Source: Adineta ricciae (taxonomy: Eukaryota; Rotifera; Eurotatoria; Adinetida; Adinetidae). From it: DNA of 64,000 bases. The translations under genes were made by a program, and so were the position numbers. The stretch spans positions 273,186 to 337,185 of the forward strand of contig CAJNOJ010000070.1 of NCBI GenBank assembly GCA_905250025.1. The letters are read 5' to 3'. A model generated the notes under the pieces. That model was not told the origin of the DNA and did not search any database. It saw nothing but the letters and a program-made list of their open reading frames with translations. Positions 33,678 through 44,222 of this stretch are shown here, in pieces; position 1 is the first letter of the stretch; every line of letters begins with the position of its first letter.

Positions 33678-34589
33678 TTATTGATGTGTAATCACTTGTA
33701 CTGGTTGAATACGATTCCGTCGAGCACAGCAGAGAGCCATTAATAGTTGGCGTGTTTGAGAGGTTAACAAAGCGAGTGTTATTGGCAAAATTGCAAATGA
33801 GAGAGCAAATATTAACCATCCAATACGATAGCCAATTGGATCAATATTATTATTAATAACAAAACTAACCCACGTTAAAACAGTTGGAAAGCACAACGTG
33901 AGTAATATCCCTAACATGACGATGATCCGACGAAGAACAACAAGATCTCGTTGATTTGTTTGATGACGCTTTTGTAAAACAGATTGAACTGCTGTTTTCT
34001 TCATGTAGTTGATAATGTAGGTATAAATTATTGTTGTGCTCCATGTCGGAAAAACATAGACAACTACACCACCATACAGCGTACCTTGAATGCTGGTAAA
34101 GGAAATCTGACAAAAATAACATTCTGGTAAGTACGTAACCCAGTGCTCAGTTAACAGTGGAATCAATAAAATGAAACTCATGAGCCAATAGAGAAAGGTT
34201 AATCCAAAGATAAATTGAAAACTTTGCAATATTTTGTATTTGTACAAAACAATTCGAAAGAAGCGAAAGCATGACAAGAGGAAAAATGAATAATATACTA
34301 AACAAATACCAACATGTAACAAATAAGAACGTATGGGACACCAAATGGAATCTAATGAGACTACTCGATGAGTGTCACCGTAGAGACTATCTCCATACGT
34401 GTTCAACAGAAAACAACAAACGAATACAATGGATACATAACTATTACACAAAAGAAATACCGGGGCAGTCAGAGGATATTTTGAGCGATATATTAAGATG
34501 AGGAGAAGAATTGTGACTGAAGATAAAATTCCAATCGACACAAAAATCAATTCTAGTATATCAAAAAAAATGTAGAGATTGGTACTCAT
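33678..34589 (-). CDS. intronless rhodopsin-like GPCR
   Basis: Single exon, 303 residues, with seven hydrophobic segments and no signal peptide. TM3 follows CPIRSYLLHVG (the usual TM3-top cysteine) and ends SCFRFFRIV in place of DRY. The second extracellular loop has ECYFC, providing the disulphide partner. TM6 contains MLGILLTLCFPTVLTW and TM7 ends ITLALLTSQTRQLL in place of NPxxY. It is unrelated in detail to the two-exon pair at 2-8 kb. It resembles the expanded orphan GPCR families of rotifers; the ligand is unknown. The short C-tail ends in Gln-Val-rich sequence. Confidence 0.85.
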   Translation of the reverse strand: MSTNLYIFFDILELIFVSIGILSSVTILLLILIYRSKYPLTAPVFLLCNSYVSIVFVCCFLLNTYGDSLYGDTHRVVSLDSIWCPIRSYLLHVGICLVYYSFFLLSCFRFFRIVLYKYKILQSFQFIFGLTFLYWLMSFILLIPLLTEHWVTYLPECYFCQISFTSIQGTLYGGVVVYVFPTWSTTIIYTYIINYMKKTAVQSVLQKRHQTNQRDLVVLRRIIVMLGILLTLCFPTVLTWVSFVINNNIDPIGYRIGWLIFALSFAILPITLALLTSQTRQLLMALCCARRNRIQPVQVITHQ

Positions 34590-34811
34590 TGTAGAGAAAC
34601 TCGAAGTGTGAGTAATGCTATGAAATTTTCTTCGTAGATTAACGTAGAAGTAACCATTATTTAATATGCGCTCAGACCAGATTATCGATCATTCTAGAAA
34701 GACATTAAGTCTTTAATAAGAAATTCTCTAGGACACAGCAAACATAAAAAGAAAATTTCCATTTAATTATCCTTCTGTTCAGTGGATTTGAAAACTTCTA
34801 ATTGTTGATAA

Positions 34812-35560
34812 TTAGTCGTTTCGGTACGTAATGAAAAAGTTTCTCATCGAACCATCCCTATTTATAACCCACGTCTGATCTATATGAGCGGCAGATCGAT
34901 GTTTGTCATCTACCATACTCTCGTCGCACCCGTTACGATGATGAATTATATCTGTATTTTTCTTCACTTCAAACTTCTTTACTAATTCATTTGCTTTATT
35001 GAAATCAAATTTGAGTAATGACTGATGCTTGTCAGACAAGTGTAACAAGTTATGTATATCATTCATGTAGTCAGTTTGTAGATCGATCAAAGCGGGAATA
35101 TCAGTTTTTCATGTTTTCGCCATTTACGAATATCCGCTTGTTCGCCATAAGTAGGAATTTAAAAAGATCGGTGCACAAAATAATAGCATCGATGTTCTTA
35201 ATCGTTGAATTCTCTTTCAAATGAATGATATTTCATATGAGTGAAGAACTCGACCTTGAAATTGACCAATTTCGTCGATATCGATCATATTGGGCATATG
35301 ATAATGATCGCTAGTTACAATCGCACGGTCAAATGTTTTTGTTTTTTCGTATAAATCTCTATTGAAATGCAATCATCAAAATCAACATGCCGAACTATTG
35401 TATTGAAACGAATAAATCGTTGAAGATTATTAACTTCCAACCATAATTAGAAAATTCTCTAAGTTCTTCTGGAATATTTGAGAAAAACAAAAGTCTGCTG
35501 TCAGTTCAATCCGAGTTTCAGTGACTTATTTGCAATACATGCTCGAGTGAAGCAGTTCAT
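34812..35560 (-). pseudogene. decayed flavin-containing monooxygenase fragment
   Basis: Pieces on the minus strand follow the order of an FMO but in several frames with stops. IPEELREFSNYGWK (about 35440-35500) is followed by LQRFIRFNTIVRHVDFDD, then TFDRAIVTSDHYHMPNM with FQGRVLHSYE (about 35230-35340), then KNIDAIILCT and ADIRKWRKHEKL. The last open piece, 34812-35090, fits the family's C-terminal region. The N-terminal GxGxxG FAD site and the second NADPH-binding GxGxSA motif are missing. It therefore looks like a dead FMO with internal deletions. The match is by motif order only. Confidence 0.6.
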
Positions 35561-35964
35561 CATTGCTGCTCACACCAATGATTTCAATACGTAATCTATT
35601 CATATCAATGAAATTTGATACAATATTCTGTAGGTAAGTCAAAACGCATAGTAATACATTCGTGTCAATATGTGCAGAGTAGATGTTGAGAAACTAGCTT
35701 CGATTTTTGTGTCTCATTCGTACCTGTATTTGTTACAAGTACATCGTCATCTTTATATTGTAGAGCAAAGATAAGAAAAAAAGACCGTCTTTTTTAAATT
35801 CTTCGTGTTGTACAGACGACGTGGATCCTTATTTTATTTTAATAAAATGTAAAAGAATATTTGCAATACATATTATATGTTTTGTTGAAACAGTGACATA
35901 TTCAGTTCAGTTTGATTACAATGCATTGACATGAGAGAAAAAAGTATGGTGAACCGTGATTACT

Positions 35965-38250
35965 TTACAAAAACCACATATCATCAGCGATTTTGGTATC
36001 TAACATCATTAGTTCTGTTTTAATGTCATCAAGACAATAGTCTTCGGGATCTTCACTTCCGCCATCAATACTAAAAATATTCATACTGTCAGTAAAAAAG
36101 AAATAGTTCATCTTAATGATTAAATACCCTTCGATATTTTCATCTTTTTCTAAACGAAGTGCTCGTGATGCATACGCTGCTAGATGGGCGTAGTGCACTG
36201 GCGCTGGAATAGAAACGGATTTTGTACAACGCATATCTGTATGGCATAGCTATTGAAACAGAATCGAAATGAAAAGCTTGGATAAAAAACGAACATGAAC
36301 TTACCCAATAGGTAAGTTGTTGTATGTCATCGCTAGTAAACTGATTATCATCATGTACGACATGATACAAGGTTGGTCGTGATGTGCCTTTTCTAGAAAT
36401 GACCAAAGTAATGAGATTGAATAAAAGAATGAGCAGATACTTACAATGCCTTTTGTGAACATAGGTAGAAATCAAATTGGAAGGGATGTGTGATATCCTG
36501 ATCGATAACAGTGCCTGGTTCGACATTCAATGTCTGATCACTCTCATAGAGGAAGAATCGTGTATTATGACGTTTTTTCACCACAATAAAAGTCAATTGT
36601 GGTGTGAATCCATTCGGATATAGTTCTAAGCATGATGAAAAAGGAAACAGGGTATCAGATATGGAGAGTAGTTTTCAAACTTACGACGACAAGCAGTTTT
36701 TATTTGTGTAACTTCATAGTCGAGTACCTTTTGATATTGTCCGTCGTCGACGCCATCTCGATAGAATACAATTTTATTCGGAAGACAGCCACCGTGAGCG
36801 TCAGCGAATAGTTGAAGCAACTGAGTCACCATGCTGCCTAATTCTTTAATAATCTCGACGGAGCAACGGCCTTTTTTGGGGTATTCTGCGAGGAAAAGCA
36901 AAAGATGACAAAATCGAGAAGAAGTCATGTCGAAAAGAAACATACGCTCACAGAGCCGAGCTGCATACAAACTATTTGTCGCGTCTCGAGAGCCAACGAC
37001 TGCTGCAATCGATGGACTTTCTGTTGAGCAAGTCGAATGAGTAACCTGAAAACAGAAAGAACACTGCGCATGGCTTTTTTCATGTTAGGGTTCTATCATT
37101 TACATCCGCTCCAAAAAACATGAACAAATCTTCATTTGAAGGTCGACTCAATGCGGATTTTATATTGACGACGCCATTGATACCACCCAATTTTCCATTG
37201 ATCTTTTGACTGATGTTTTCTACGTCTAAATGAAAACGTTCTTCTCCGTAAAAAACCAAGTTGTTCTACTTACACATATTGAGTTTGCTAATGTTTCGTT
37301 CTAGAGCTTGATAATTAACACATTGGGTCATTAAACCGATCGATCGATTGGAAGATTGTTTAACATAATCGTAAACTCTAGCTGAGTCATAACTTTTAAG
37401 AACAATAATAGCCAATTGCCATTTATTTTTAGCGGCTTCCTGCNTTAAACAACGTCTCAATTATTCGAATTGCCTCTTGCGGTCGAGTAGTTGTCTTTCG
37501 TCGAATGTAATCATGGATACTTTGAATTCGACTTTGTTGAACCAAATTGCATTTGGTCAAGCAAAACTTTTTCACTTCTTCCTTAGTCAACGAAATTTCA
37601 ATGGGTAGTCCCAAATCAGGCAAGCTTTCTTTTGAATATACAGTCTTGCCTTCGTCATACCTAAATGCATTCGTGTGAAGATTGCTCAGATAGGAATCAA
37701 ATCTTACCATATTGTCGGAAGATGTTTTCTTTGCTTAATTATAGTTTGCATGACTTCCCATCTGTCATCTTTACGTGCTTGACATGGTTTACCGCTGCGA
37801 TTGATCATAACTATTTCAATATCATATTGATAGACAGTCGCGTCTTCGATATCAACACGAAAATGATTCGTATAGACATCGACTGAGCGGCCTTTGTGTC
37901 CACCCTCATCTGGCCGATGCACCGGAGTTAAATTTGCCAGATCGGGGACTGCTGAACACAAAGTTCGACGAGAAAGTCGTTGACGAACACTCTTCGAACG
38001 AGTCTCCTTCGCAGATGCTTCACTAACAGATAAACTTCTCATCGATTCATTAAGCGTCGGAAATGCACTTGAAGCACGTGCACTTCGTTGAACAATGTCG
38101 GATACATCTTCACTTTCGCCGGTCATTCTTGCTGATGGAGCAACTGTTCTCACCGATCGAAAGTCTCCTTTATCTAGAAGACAAGACTGATTTCTCAGCT
38201 AGATTTTTTAACTACAATGTGTTACTTCGTCGATAACCACGTCCAGCCAT
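35965..38250 (-). CDS. Argonaute protein (Ago clade), PAZ region lost at an assembly N
   Basis: Starts MAGRGYRR in a 25-nt exon (38226-38250), then an exon from 38173; ends in MWFL-stop at 35965. The N-domain block NHFRVDI...YQYDIEIV and WYDEGKTVYSKESLP are clear, as is a linker-1 helix. A single N at 37444 breaks the frame, and directly beyond it the MID domain begins (NKWQLAIIVLKSYDSARVYDYVK). About 350 residues expected between, including all of PAZ, are absent. The PIWI domain has the slicer tetrad: GADVTHS (D), SVEIIKEL (E), FYRDGVDDGQ (D) and PAPVHYAHLAAYASRAL (H). Ago uses small RNAs to silence transcripts; bdelloids have expanded RNAi genes. I think the gap is an assembly error, not a real PAZ-less protein. 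Confidence 0.9.
37444..37444. other. single ambiguous base N inside the Argonaute gene
   Basis: The only N seen in the window. It sits exactly where linker-1/PAZ coding sequence should continue and the frame shifts across it, so it probably stands for an unresolved or collapsed gap. Confidence 0.9.
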
Positions 38251-39180
38251 ACTTAGTCAGATAGCGAAATTGGCCCTAGATAATAGAAATTCTAGTATTT
38301 ATAATACGTATAGAAACAAATGCTATGGTACCTTCAGGTATAGAGTTACTTGTGTTATACTTTACAGCAATTCAAAACGAGTTTTATATCTACAATGCTT
38401 GTCCCAATTTTACTGTTCAAAAACTTTCAGAGAATAAATACACAAGCTAATGCAGACCTACATTTATATAGCGTATTCAACGAGTAGTCCTCACTGGGAA
38501 AAAAACCAGTGTTGAGACGCATTGACAAATGATGAGTCATCGTATGTTAAACAGACAAAGAAAAGAAAACATTATTTTTTACGGCCGAGCTCGTCGAACA
38601 CAACGTATCTTGATCTGTAAATGCCTCATTGGTTCCCGATTTCATCATAAATTTCTCAATTCAGTGTTAGTCAGCAAAGATGGCTGAAATGACATATTCG
38701 CAATAAAAGGTCTGATTTCCTCCTCCATCTACGTAAATGCTACCCATAGGCTTGCAAAAATATCCAGAGTGCATAGTTTGATTCAATCAACATTTTTCTT
38801 GTTTTGTCATTCTCTGGGTTTTTTCGTATTTTTAGATGACAAGTAAATAGTCATTACAGCTTGTCAAGTACGTGTTTATTTCATACAGATACATTTCTTG
38901 ATATGACTGTTCTATTTACATCACTTCTTATTTCTGCATCATAAACATTGCCCAATATACAATGAATATGATCATGCCTTGAACAAATACTAGTAACTTG
39001 TTCAAACCAATTGTTTCATGCTGGATATAAGAATAAACCGTATTTCTGAATGAATAAGACTACAACGACAGAGCAGAATGTAATGACTCATGATTTTCTT
39101 TCGTTCTGTTGACGATGCAAGGAAAGAAAAAGAGAAAACAACCACATCAGTTTTTTTTCTTTCGTTCTGTCTTAGGCGTC
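38251..39180. other. intergenic between Argonaute and pirin
   Basis: Divergent promoter region of 930 bp. AT-rich, with no gene, inverted repeat or RNA recognised. Confidence 0.4.
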
Positions 39181-40068
39181 ATGTTTTCACGCATGTCTTT
39201 TTTGCTGCATCATCCTCACACATTCATTCCTAAACTTGCCTATAAAAATGAACGTTGTGCGTTCAGTAAGACATTCAAAACTCATCTATTTACATTTCAA
39301 CGTACAATGTCGTCACAAATACAAATCGTTCGTCGTCCTTCTCATGAACGTGGGCATGCTGATCATGGTTGGTTGAAGAGTTTTCATACATGGTCATTTG
39401 CATCTTATCACGATCCAAGTTTTTCCAGTCACGGGTGTCTTCGCGTTCTAAATGAAGATCGTGTTCAACCAACAACAGGATTCGATACACATTCTCATCA
39501 AGAATATGAAATCTTTTCATATGTTGTCGATGGTGAATTACAACATAAAGATTCAATGGGTAATACAGAGATAATTCATCGTGGTGAAGTGCAGTTTACC
39601 TCAGCTGGAACTGGTATTCAACATTCAGAATATAATGTTCACAAATCTCTATGGGTTCATTTTATTCAAATATGGGTGAAACCAAATCAGGCAAGACTTA
39701 AACCATCTTACACCACGAAGAAATGGTCGGACAATGATAAAATCAATCGACTCTGTCTGTTGGTTGATGATATTAACAATTCAAATAAGGATGCAATTCC
39801 AATTCATGCGTCTTTATCCATGTATGCTAGTATTTTACAAAAGAGTCAAACGGTGGAGCATACATTTCAACGATCAAAAGGATATATTCATGTAGTAATG
39901 CGAAGTGGATATAAAGTGACAAACGGTGCAAAAATTCGATTGGCTGATGGCACTGTTTTGGAAGAAGGCGATGGTGCATTTATTTACTCTGACAAAAGTC
40001 AAAATAAACTCTCAATTGAAAATGTTGGTTTAATCGATGCTGAATTTTTATTATTTGATCTCGATTAA
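39181..40068 (+). CDS. pirin-family cupin protein, intronless
   Basis: The pirin core begins at MSSQIQIVRR (ATG 39307). Upstream in-frame ATGs at 39181 and 39109 add 42-66 residues rich in Arg, Lys, His and Phe with almost no acidic residues, which could be a mitochondrial presequence. I used 39181 but the true start is uncertain. The cupin domain carries the metal-site motif FDTHSHQEYEIFSYVVDGEL (H-x-H...E) and later GIQHSEYN, giving the four pirin metal ligands. Pirins are Fe-binding; some have quercetin dioxygenase activity, others act as redox-sensing cofactors. The sequence looks like the bacterial YhaK/YhhW group more than vertebrate PIR. Intronless. Confidence 0.88.
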   Translation: MFSRMSFLLHHPHTFIPKLAYKNERCAFSKTFKTHLFTFQRTMSSQIQIVRRPSHERGHADHGWLKSFHTWSFASYHDPSFSSHGCLRVLNEDRVQPTTGFDTHSHQEYEIFSYVVDGELQHKDSMGNTEIIHRGEVQFTSAGTGIQHSEYNVHKSLWVHFIQIWVKPNQARLKPSYTTKKWSDNDKINRLCLLVDDINNSNKDAIPIHASLSMYASILQKSQTVEHTFQRSKGYIHVVMRSGYKVTNGAKIRLADGTVLEEGDGAFIYSDKSQNKLSIENVGLIDAEFLLFDLD

Positions 40069-40332
40069 AGACTGTGTGTTCGTTGTATATACAAGCGAAT
40101 ATTGTTTTCATCTACTCACTGTGTTTTTTTGCATATACTATCTAAATAAAGCTTTCTTTTCTTCATCTCATTTTATACTTGCTACCCGAATGGACCATAA
40201 AAGGTAGTTATCTTTCTTATTCTCCGATTCAAGCGAGAGTCATGCATGTTGCTAAGTTCTTTTTTCATAAATCGTAGCAGAATGATTCACTTTATCTACG
40301 TTTCAGATTAATAAAGATTTTTTTCGTTCATA

Positions 40333-41517
40333 ATGCTTCAGTTTCCTTCTCCATATGACAAGACACCGCCTGAAAAAATCAAGATTGTCCGACCATCACC
40401 TGACTCACTAGATTCCACTATTGCCAATCGTTGCATTGGCTCTCTTATCGGTCTCGCAATTGGAGATGCACTTGGTGCTGGTGTCGAATTCTGTTCACGG
40501 GAAGATCTTGTTAAAAAACCTGTAGAAGATATGAAAACTGGTGGCACGTGGAATTTAAAGGCAGGTCAATGGACAGATGATACATCGATGTCTCTGTGCC
40601 TTGCGTCATCTCTTATTACTCAAAAAGATTTTAATCTGTACGATCAAATGGTTCGATACAAATGGTGGTACAAGCATGGTTTTTTATCATCGACAGGACG
40701 TTGTTTCGATATCGGCAATGCCACACGCATGTCATTGGAAGAATTTCAGCGTCGTCAAAATGTTTTGAAAAAAGATCGTAAATTACGCGTTGATTTAGAA
40801 GTTGATCAATTACCACTCGATGTAATCAAAAAACACAAGTTCGATGTATTTTGTGGTTCGCCAGGTTCTGCTGGGAATGGAGGGTTGATGCGACTTGCTC
40901 CCGTTCCACTCTTCTTCTACCAAGTACCTACTCTTGCTGTGGAGTACTCCGGTCAAAGTGCTCGTCTCACCCATGGCGATGTACGAGCTGTCGATGCATG
41001 TCGTTATTATGGCGCTTTGATTGCTGCTGTTGTTCGAGGTGAATCGAAAGAACAACTATTGAATGACAAATTCTACGACGATCATAAATTATGGTTCGGT
41101 ACGAAACCACTCGATGCAAGTATAATGGAAGTTGCCAGTGGATCTTACAAACAACCAAAAGGATACGACGATGGAATTCGTGGAGGTGGCTTTGTTGTTC
41201 AAAGTCTTCGAGCTGCATTGTGGGCATTTTGGAGTACAGAAACATTTGAAGATGGCGTAATCAATGCGGTGAATCTAGGCAGTGATACTGATACGACAGC
41301 TGCTATCTATGGACAATTGGCTGGTGCCTATTACGGTTACAGTTCGATTCCCGAGAAATGGATAAAAAAGTTATACGCTCGCGACTTGATTGTATGCATT
41401 GCTGAATGGCTACAAGCATTGAGTTATTCGAAAAATGTAGAAACTGCGTCTTCACAAGGAGCAAGCGCAACTCAGATGGAACCGAACGATGAGCTAGAGC
41501 GATTTGATGATAACTAA
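40333..41517 (+). CDS. ADP-ribosylglycohydrolase (DraG/ARH family), intronless
   Basis: A single frame of 394 residues. The metal-site motifs are intact: GLAIGDALGAGVEF at the N-terminus, GQWTDDTSM (first Asp pair), GNGGLMRLAPV in the middle and NLGSDTDTTAAIYGQLAGA near the C-terminus (second Asp pair). The family binds two Mg2+ or Mn2+ ions and removes ADP-ribose from arginine or serine, or degrades related conjugates. The last 35 residues (SSQGASATQMEPNDELERF...) are polar and probably disordered. No signal peptide, so cytosolic. It sits tail-to-tail with an arginine-ART/LRR gene, 82 bp apart, suggesting a write/erase pairing, though co-function is inference. Confidence 0.93.
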   Translation: MLQFPSPYDKTPPEKIKIVRPSPDSLDSTIANRCIGSLIGLAIGDALGAGVEFCSREDLVKKPVEDMKTGGTWNLKAGQWTDDTSMSLCLASSLITQKDFNLYDQMVRYKWWYKHGFLSSTGRCFDIGNATRMSLEEFQRRQNVLKKDRKLRVDLEVDQLPLDVIKKHKFDVFCGSPGSAGNGGLMRLAPVPLFFYQVPTLAVEYSGQSARLTHGDVRAVDACRYYGALIAAVVRGESKEQLLNDKFYDDHKLWFGTKPLDASIMEVASGSYKQPKGYDDGIRGGGFVVQSLRAALWAFWSTETFEDGVINAVNLGSDTDTTAAIYGQLAGAYYGYSSIPEKWIKKLYARDLIVCIAEWLQALSYSKNVETASSQGASATQMEPNDELERFDDN

Positions 41518-41599
41518 TGATTTTGAATTCGTTTTTAACACAAAAGGTTTTTAAGAAACTTTCTTTAAATTAACAAAAAAGAAACAACAAAACATGCTC

Positions 41600-42964
41600 T
41601 TAGTTGTTCACACAATTAAGCACATGGAGTATCGTGCGCAACCTCGAATTCTTTTTCTGTTCATAATATTCATGGCCGAAATATAGAAGATTTTTATTTT
41701 CTTGCCCCATAACATTCATAATCAATTGTGCACCTTTCTTGTCTATTCGATTTTTGAAGAGATGTAATTGTGTGAGTGTCGTGTTTGTTTTGAGCATTTC
41801 GGCTAAATATCCTGCTCCTTGATCGGTGATATAATTTCTATTCATGTACAATGCTTTGATTGAGCAGTTGTTCAACGCAAGTGTACGCGCTAAAAGTTGA
41901 ACACTAACATCATAAAGACCAGTCTCACGTAAATATAATTCTTGTAAAGTTGTGTTATGCGGGAATGCATTGACTAGGATACACATACATTCATAAGTGA
42001 TATAATTATTATCTAAGAACAATCGCGTGCACTTTTTTCCGATAATGGCTTTTTCCACGATTATGGACATATCATCGGTAGTAAGATTTTGATACGTTAA
42101 GTTTATATCTGATTGAGGTTGATGAAGTTCGATGAGTCGTTCTAAGTTGGGATTTGATGAAGGCATTTTGTATGTTGTGCGTGAAATCTCTTGAGTTGGA
42201 ATCGATGGACGATGATGTTGATTGGATGCTTCGATGAAATCGATGAGTGGCTGTTTTGTGTCATATTCTTTCACTTGAATGATCTCAAGATCTGTTCTTC
42301 GATCGAGATATCGGACGAATTGAAATTGTGTGGGAAGGAGAAGATATTCGTTTTGAGAAGGATCCCAAGAGTGTCGTTCGATGAATTTTGCATTTCGGCA
42401 TTCAAATGAAAAAGTCGTTCGAGTTTTGGTATAAAAACTGATCTGTTTCAGCTTGCGAGGTAGAGGAGTTGATAGGGAACAAAATGTAAAGTCCCAAAAG
42501 ACGAGAAGATGATCTTTTCGAAGTCGTCTAGTTCGTTCGTGTTCGATATCTTGATGAAAAGTGATGCGAGTCGATGGAAGACGATTTAACGCAGTCAATA
42601 ACAATCTCAAATACAATTTCCAGACGTGCAGTTGAGTATTATTCTGTTCGCGAAGTGTTTTGTTCAGAACAAAGCAAAGACATTGATCGACAGGTTGCCA
42701 TCTCATTGAAAATAAGTAGATTGCAGCTGATTCGTCACATGAGAGACCATCAGACGGATTTTCACAATTACATTTGGCATGTTTTGCTTTTTCGACTATT
42801 TCAGGTATGAGATTAGTCAGTGGTTTCACCGCATCTTCTAAAAAAATACCAGTCAGTCGATATTCATCATCGACACGAAAACATATTTGTTGAGGTTCTT
42901 GAGCGATATCTGTTGCATAAAATTTCTCCTTCGCAGTTGAGTCATCAAGATAGACATACGTCAT
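41600..42964 (-). CDS. mono-ADP-ribosyltransferase (ARTC-like) fused to leucine-rich repeats
   Basis: Intronless, 454 residues, no signal peptide. Residues about 55-240 follow the arginine-specific ART pattern seen in bdelloid ARTs: AIYLFSMRW, a LLLTALNRLP helix, a tryptophan strand LVFWDFTFCSLS in place of the usual W..FSSCT, and EYLLLPTQFQFV, where the catalytic-glutamate strand normally ends in LLLPGT. The first catalytic arginine of the R-S-E triad appears replaced (ITFHQD where an xYRG-type strand is expected), so transferase activity is doubtful. From about residue 300 there are at least four NLR/RNase-inhibitor-type LRRs (TRLFLDNNYIT, LQELYLRETGL, IKALYMNRNYIT, LTQLHLFKNRID). Plausibly a sensor or inhibitor; convergent with an ADP-ribosylglycohydrolase. 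Confidence 0.8.
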   Translation of the reverse strand: MTYVYLDDSTAKEKFYATDIAQEPQQICFRVDDEYRLTGIFLEDAVKPLTNLIPEIVEKAKHAKCNCENPSDGLSCDESAAIYLFSMRWQPVDQCLCFVLNKTLREQNNTQLHVWKLYLRLLLTALNRLPSTRITFHQDIEHERTRRLRKDHLLVFWDFTFCSLSTPLPRKLKQISFYTKTRTTFSFECRNAKFIERHSWDPSQNEYLLLPTQFQFVRYLDRRTDLEIIQVKEYDTKQPLIDFIEASNQHHRPSIPTQEISRTTYKMPSSNPNLERLIELHQPQSDINLTYQNLTTDDMSIIVEKAIIGKKCTRLFLDNNYITYECMCILVNAFPHNTTLQELYLRETGLYDVSVQLLARTLALNNCSIKALYMNRNYITDQGAGYLAEMLKTNTTLTQLHLFKNRIDKKGAQLIMNVMGQENKNLLYFGHEYYEQKKNSRLRTILHVLNCVNN

Positions 42965-43255
42965 GTTCTCTTCTGCTCTATTTGTAATAAAACGAAATGT
43001 GAGCGAGAAAAAAAGTTTCTGTTGCCTTTTTATACAAAAACAATGAATAACACCGTCGACGTTGCATGTGAATCATACTTGTCATGTTTTGTGACTATTC
43101 TCTACTGTACGAAGGTTAAACATTTGCTTTGCTGTTCTTATCAGGAATATTTCAATTTTGAGTTCTTGGGTGAAATTTTATTATCTCGTTCTCTACTACA
43201 AGTAAAGGTTAAAATAATATAACTGTTCTAAAAGCATATTTTGAATATGATTTGC

Positions 43256-44222
43256 TTAATTAAATATATTTTGTGTGACCGCCGATGGTCCAGACTTTGA
43301 GTAGCGTTCTAATCGCACTTGTTCACCACTATTAGTTCGAATAACTAATCCTGATTGACCTTGTGCGTCCAAACGTTGGATGGAGCCAATCAAACTGCTA
43401 ATAGCCGCTTCTTTGTTCATCTCTTCGGGAGGACCTGCCATCATTGTGGACATGACATGTGAAGGTTTCCATTCGTTCTTTGATGTATTATGTTCTAATC
43501 GGCAATTTAAATTGTTGACCACGTGAGCGTAGAGATGGTAAACGTTGCCGCTGTCATCTTGTTGTTTTATTTCGAATTTGCAACCAACGCATTCCGGATA
43601 TTGAGAATATTCAACAATCTTCCAATCGCCTTCGATTCCTTGATATTGAAGTGCAGCACGATTTAGTCCGGATGGAATTTGTTGCGAACGAGAGATTTTG
43701 ACTTTTCCATTTGAACTGAAACTAACCACTATATAAAAATCAAATTTAGTTGTAAAAGATTACAAGAGTCTAAGATACTTTACCTGGATACAACGGTTTC
43801 GGATATGGAGATTGAAAATGAAATGCTAAACCTAATGGTCGATTGTTATGAAATAAGTACATCTTCATTTCTGCATCGGTTAATTGCAATAGAACGCCAA
43901 CTTTATCACCTTGACTTATTGAATCACCAAACGATTGAACGAGTAGACAACCACCGTCCGATAGATTGCCTAAATATTTCATTGCTTTCAAAGCCCAGCC
44001 ACTTTGAAAGCCTTGATTAGTTGTTAGACCAACTGAAACACCACCTTGCTCATCGGCTTCTTTCACATCGAACTCCCAAAAATATTGTCCGTTCTTATCA
44101 GCTGCATCCTTGTATAAAACATTTATCGGACTACCATAACCATTTGTGCTCGTACATGTGATTGTATCACCGTTGACGTTAACAGCAGATGTATTGTCAC
44201 TTTGTTCAACGACCCACGACAT
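43256..44222 (-). CDS. SPRY-domain protein with uncharacterised C-terminal domain, two exons
   Basis: Exons 43784-44222 and 43256-43728 join in phase 1 over a 55-bp intron and give 303 residues. Exon 1 holds a SPRY-like domain: GQYFWEFDVKEADEQGGVSVGL, then GWALKAMKYLGNLSDGG, GDKVGVLLQL and MKMYLFHNNRPLGLAF. From about residue 160 a second domain of about 140 residues follows: GIEGDWKIVEYSQYPECVGC, FEIKQQDDSGNVYHLYAHVV, NLNCRLEHN and VMSTMMAGPPEEM. It looks like a small beta-barrel of lipocalin/META type but I cannot name it. No signal peptide. Probably a binding protein; role unknown. Confidence 0.8.

Noticed and set aside
35965-38250. A genuine PAZ-less Argonaute
   Set aside because: The break coincides with the only N in the window and with a frame shift, so an assembly gap is simpler.
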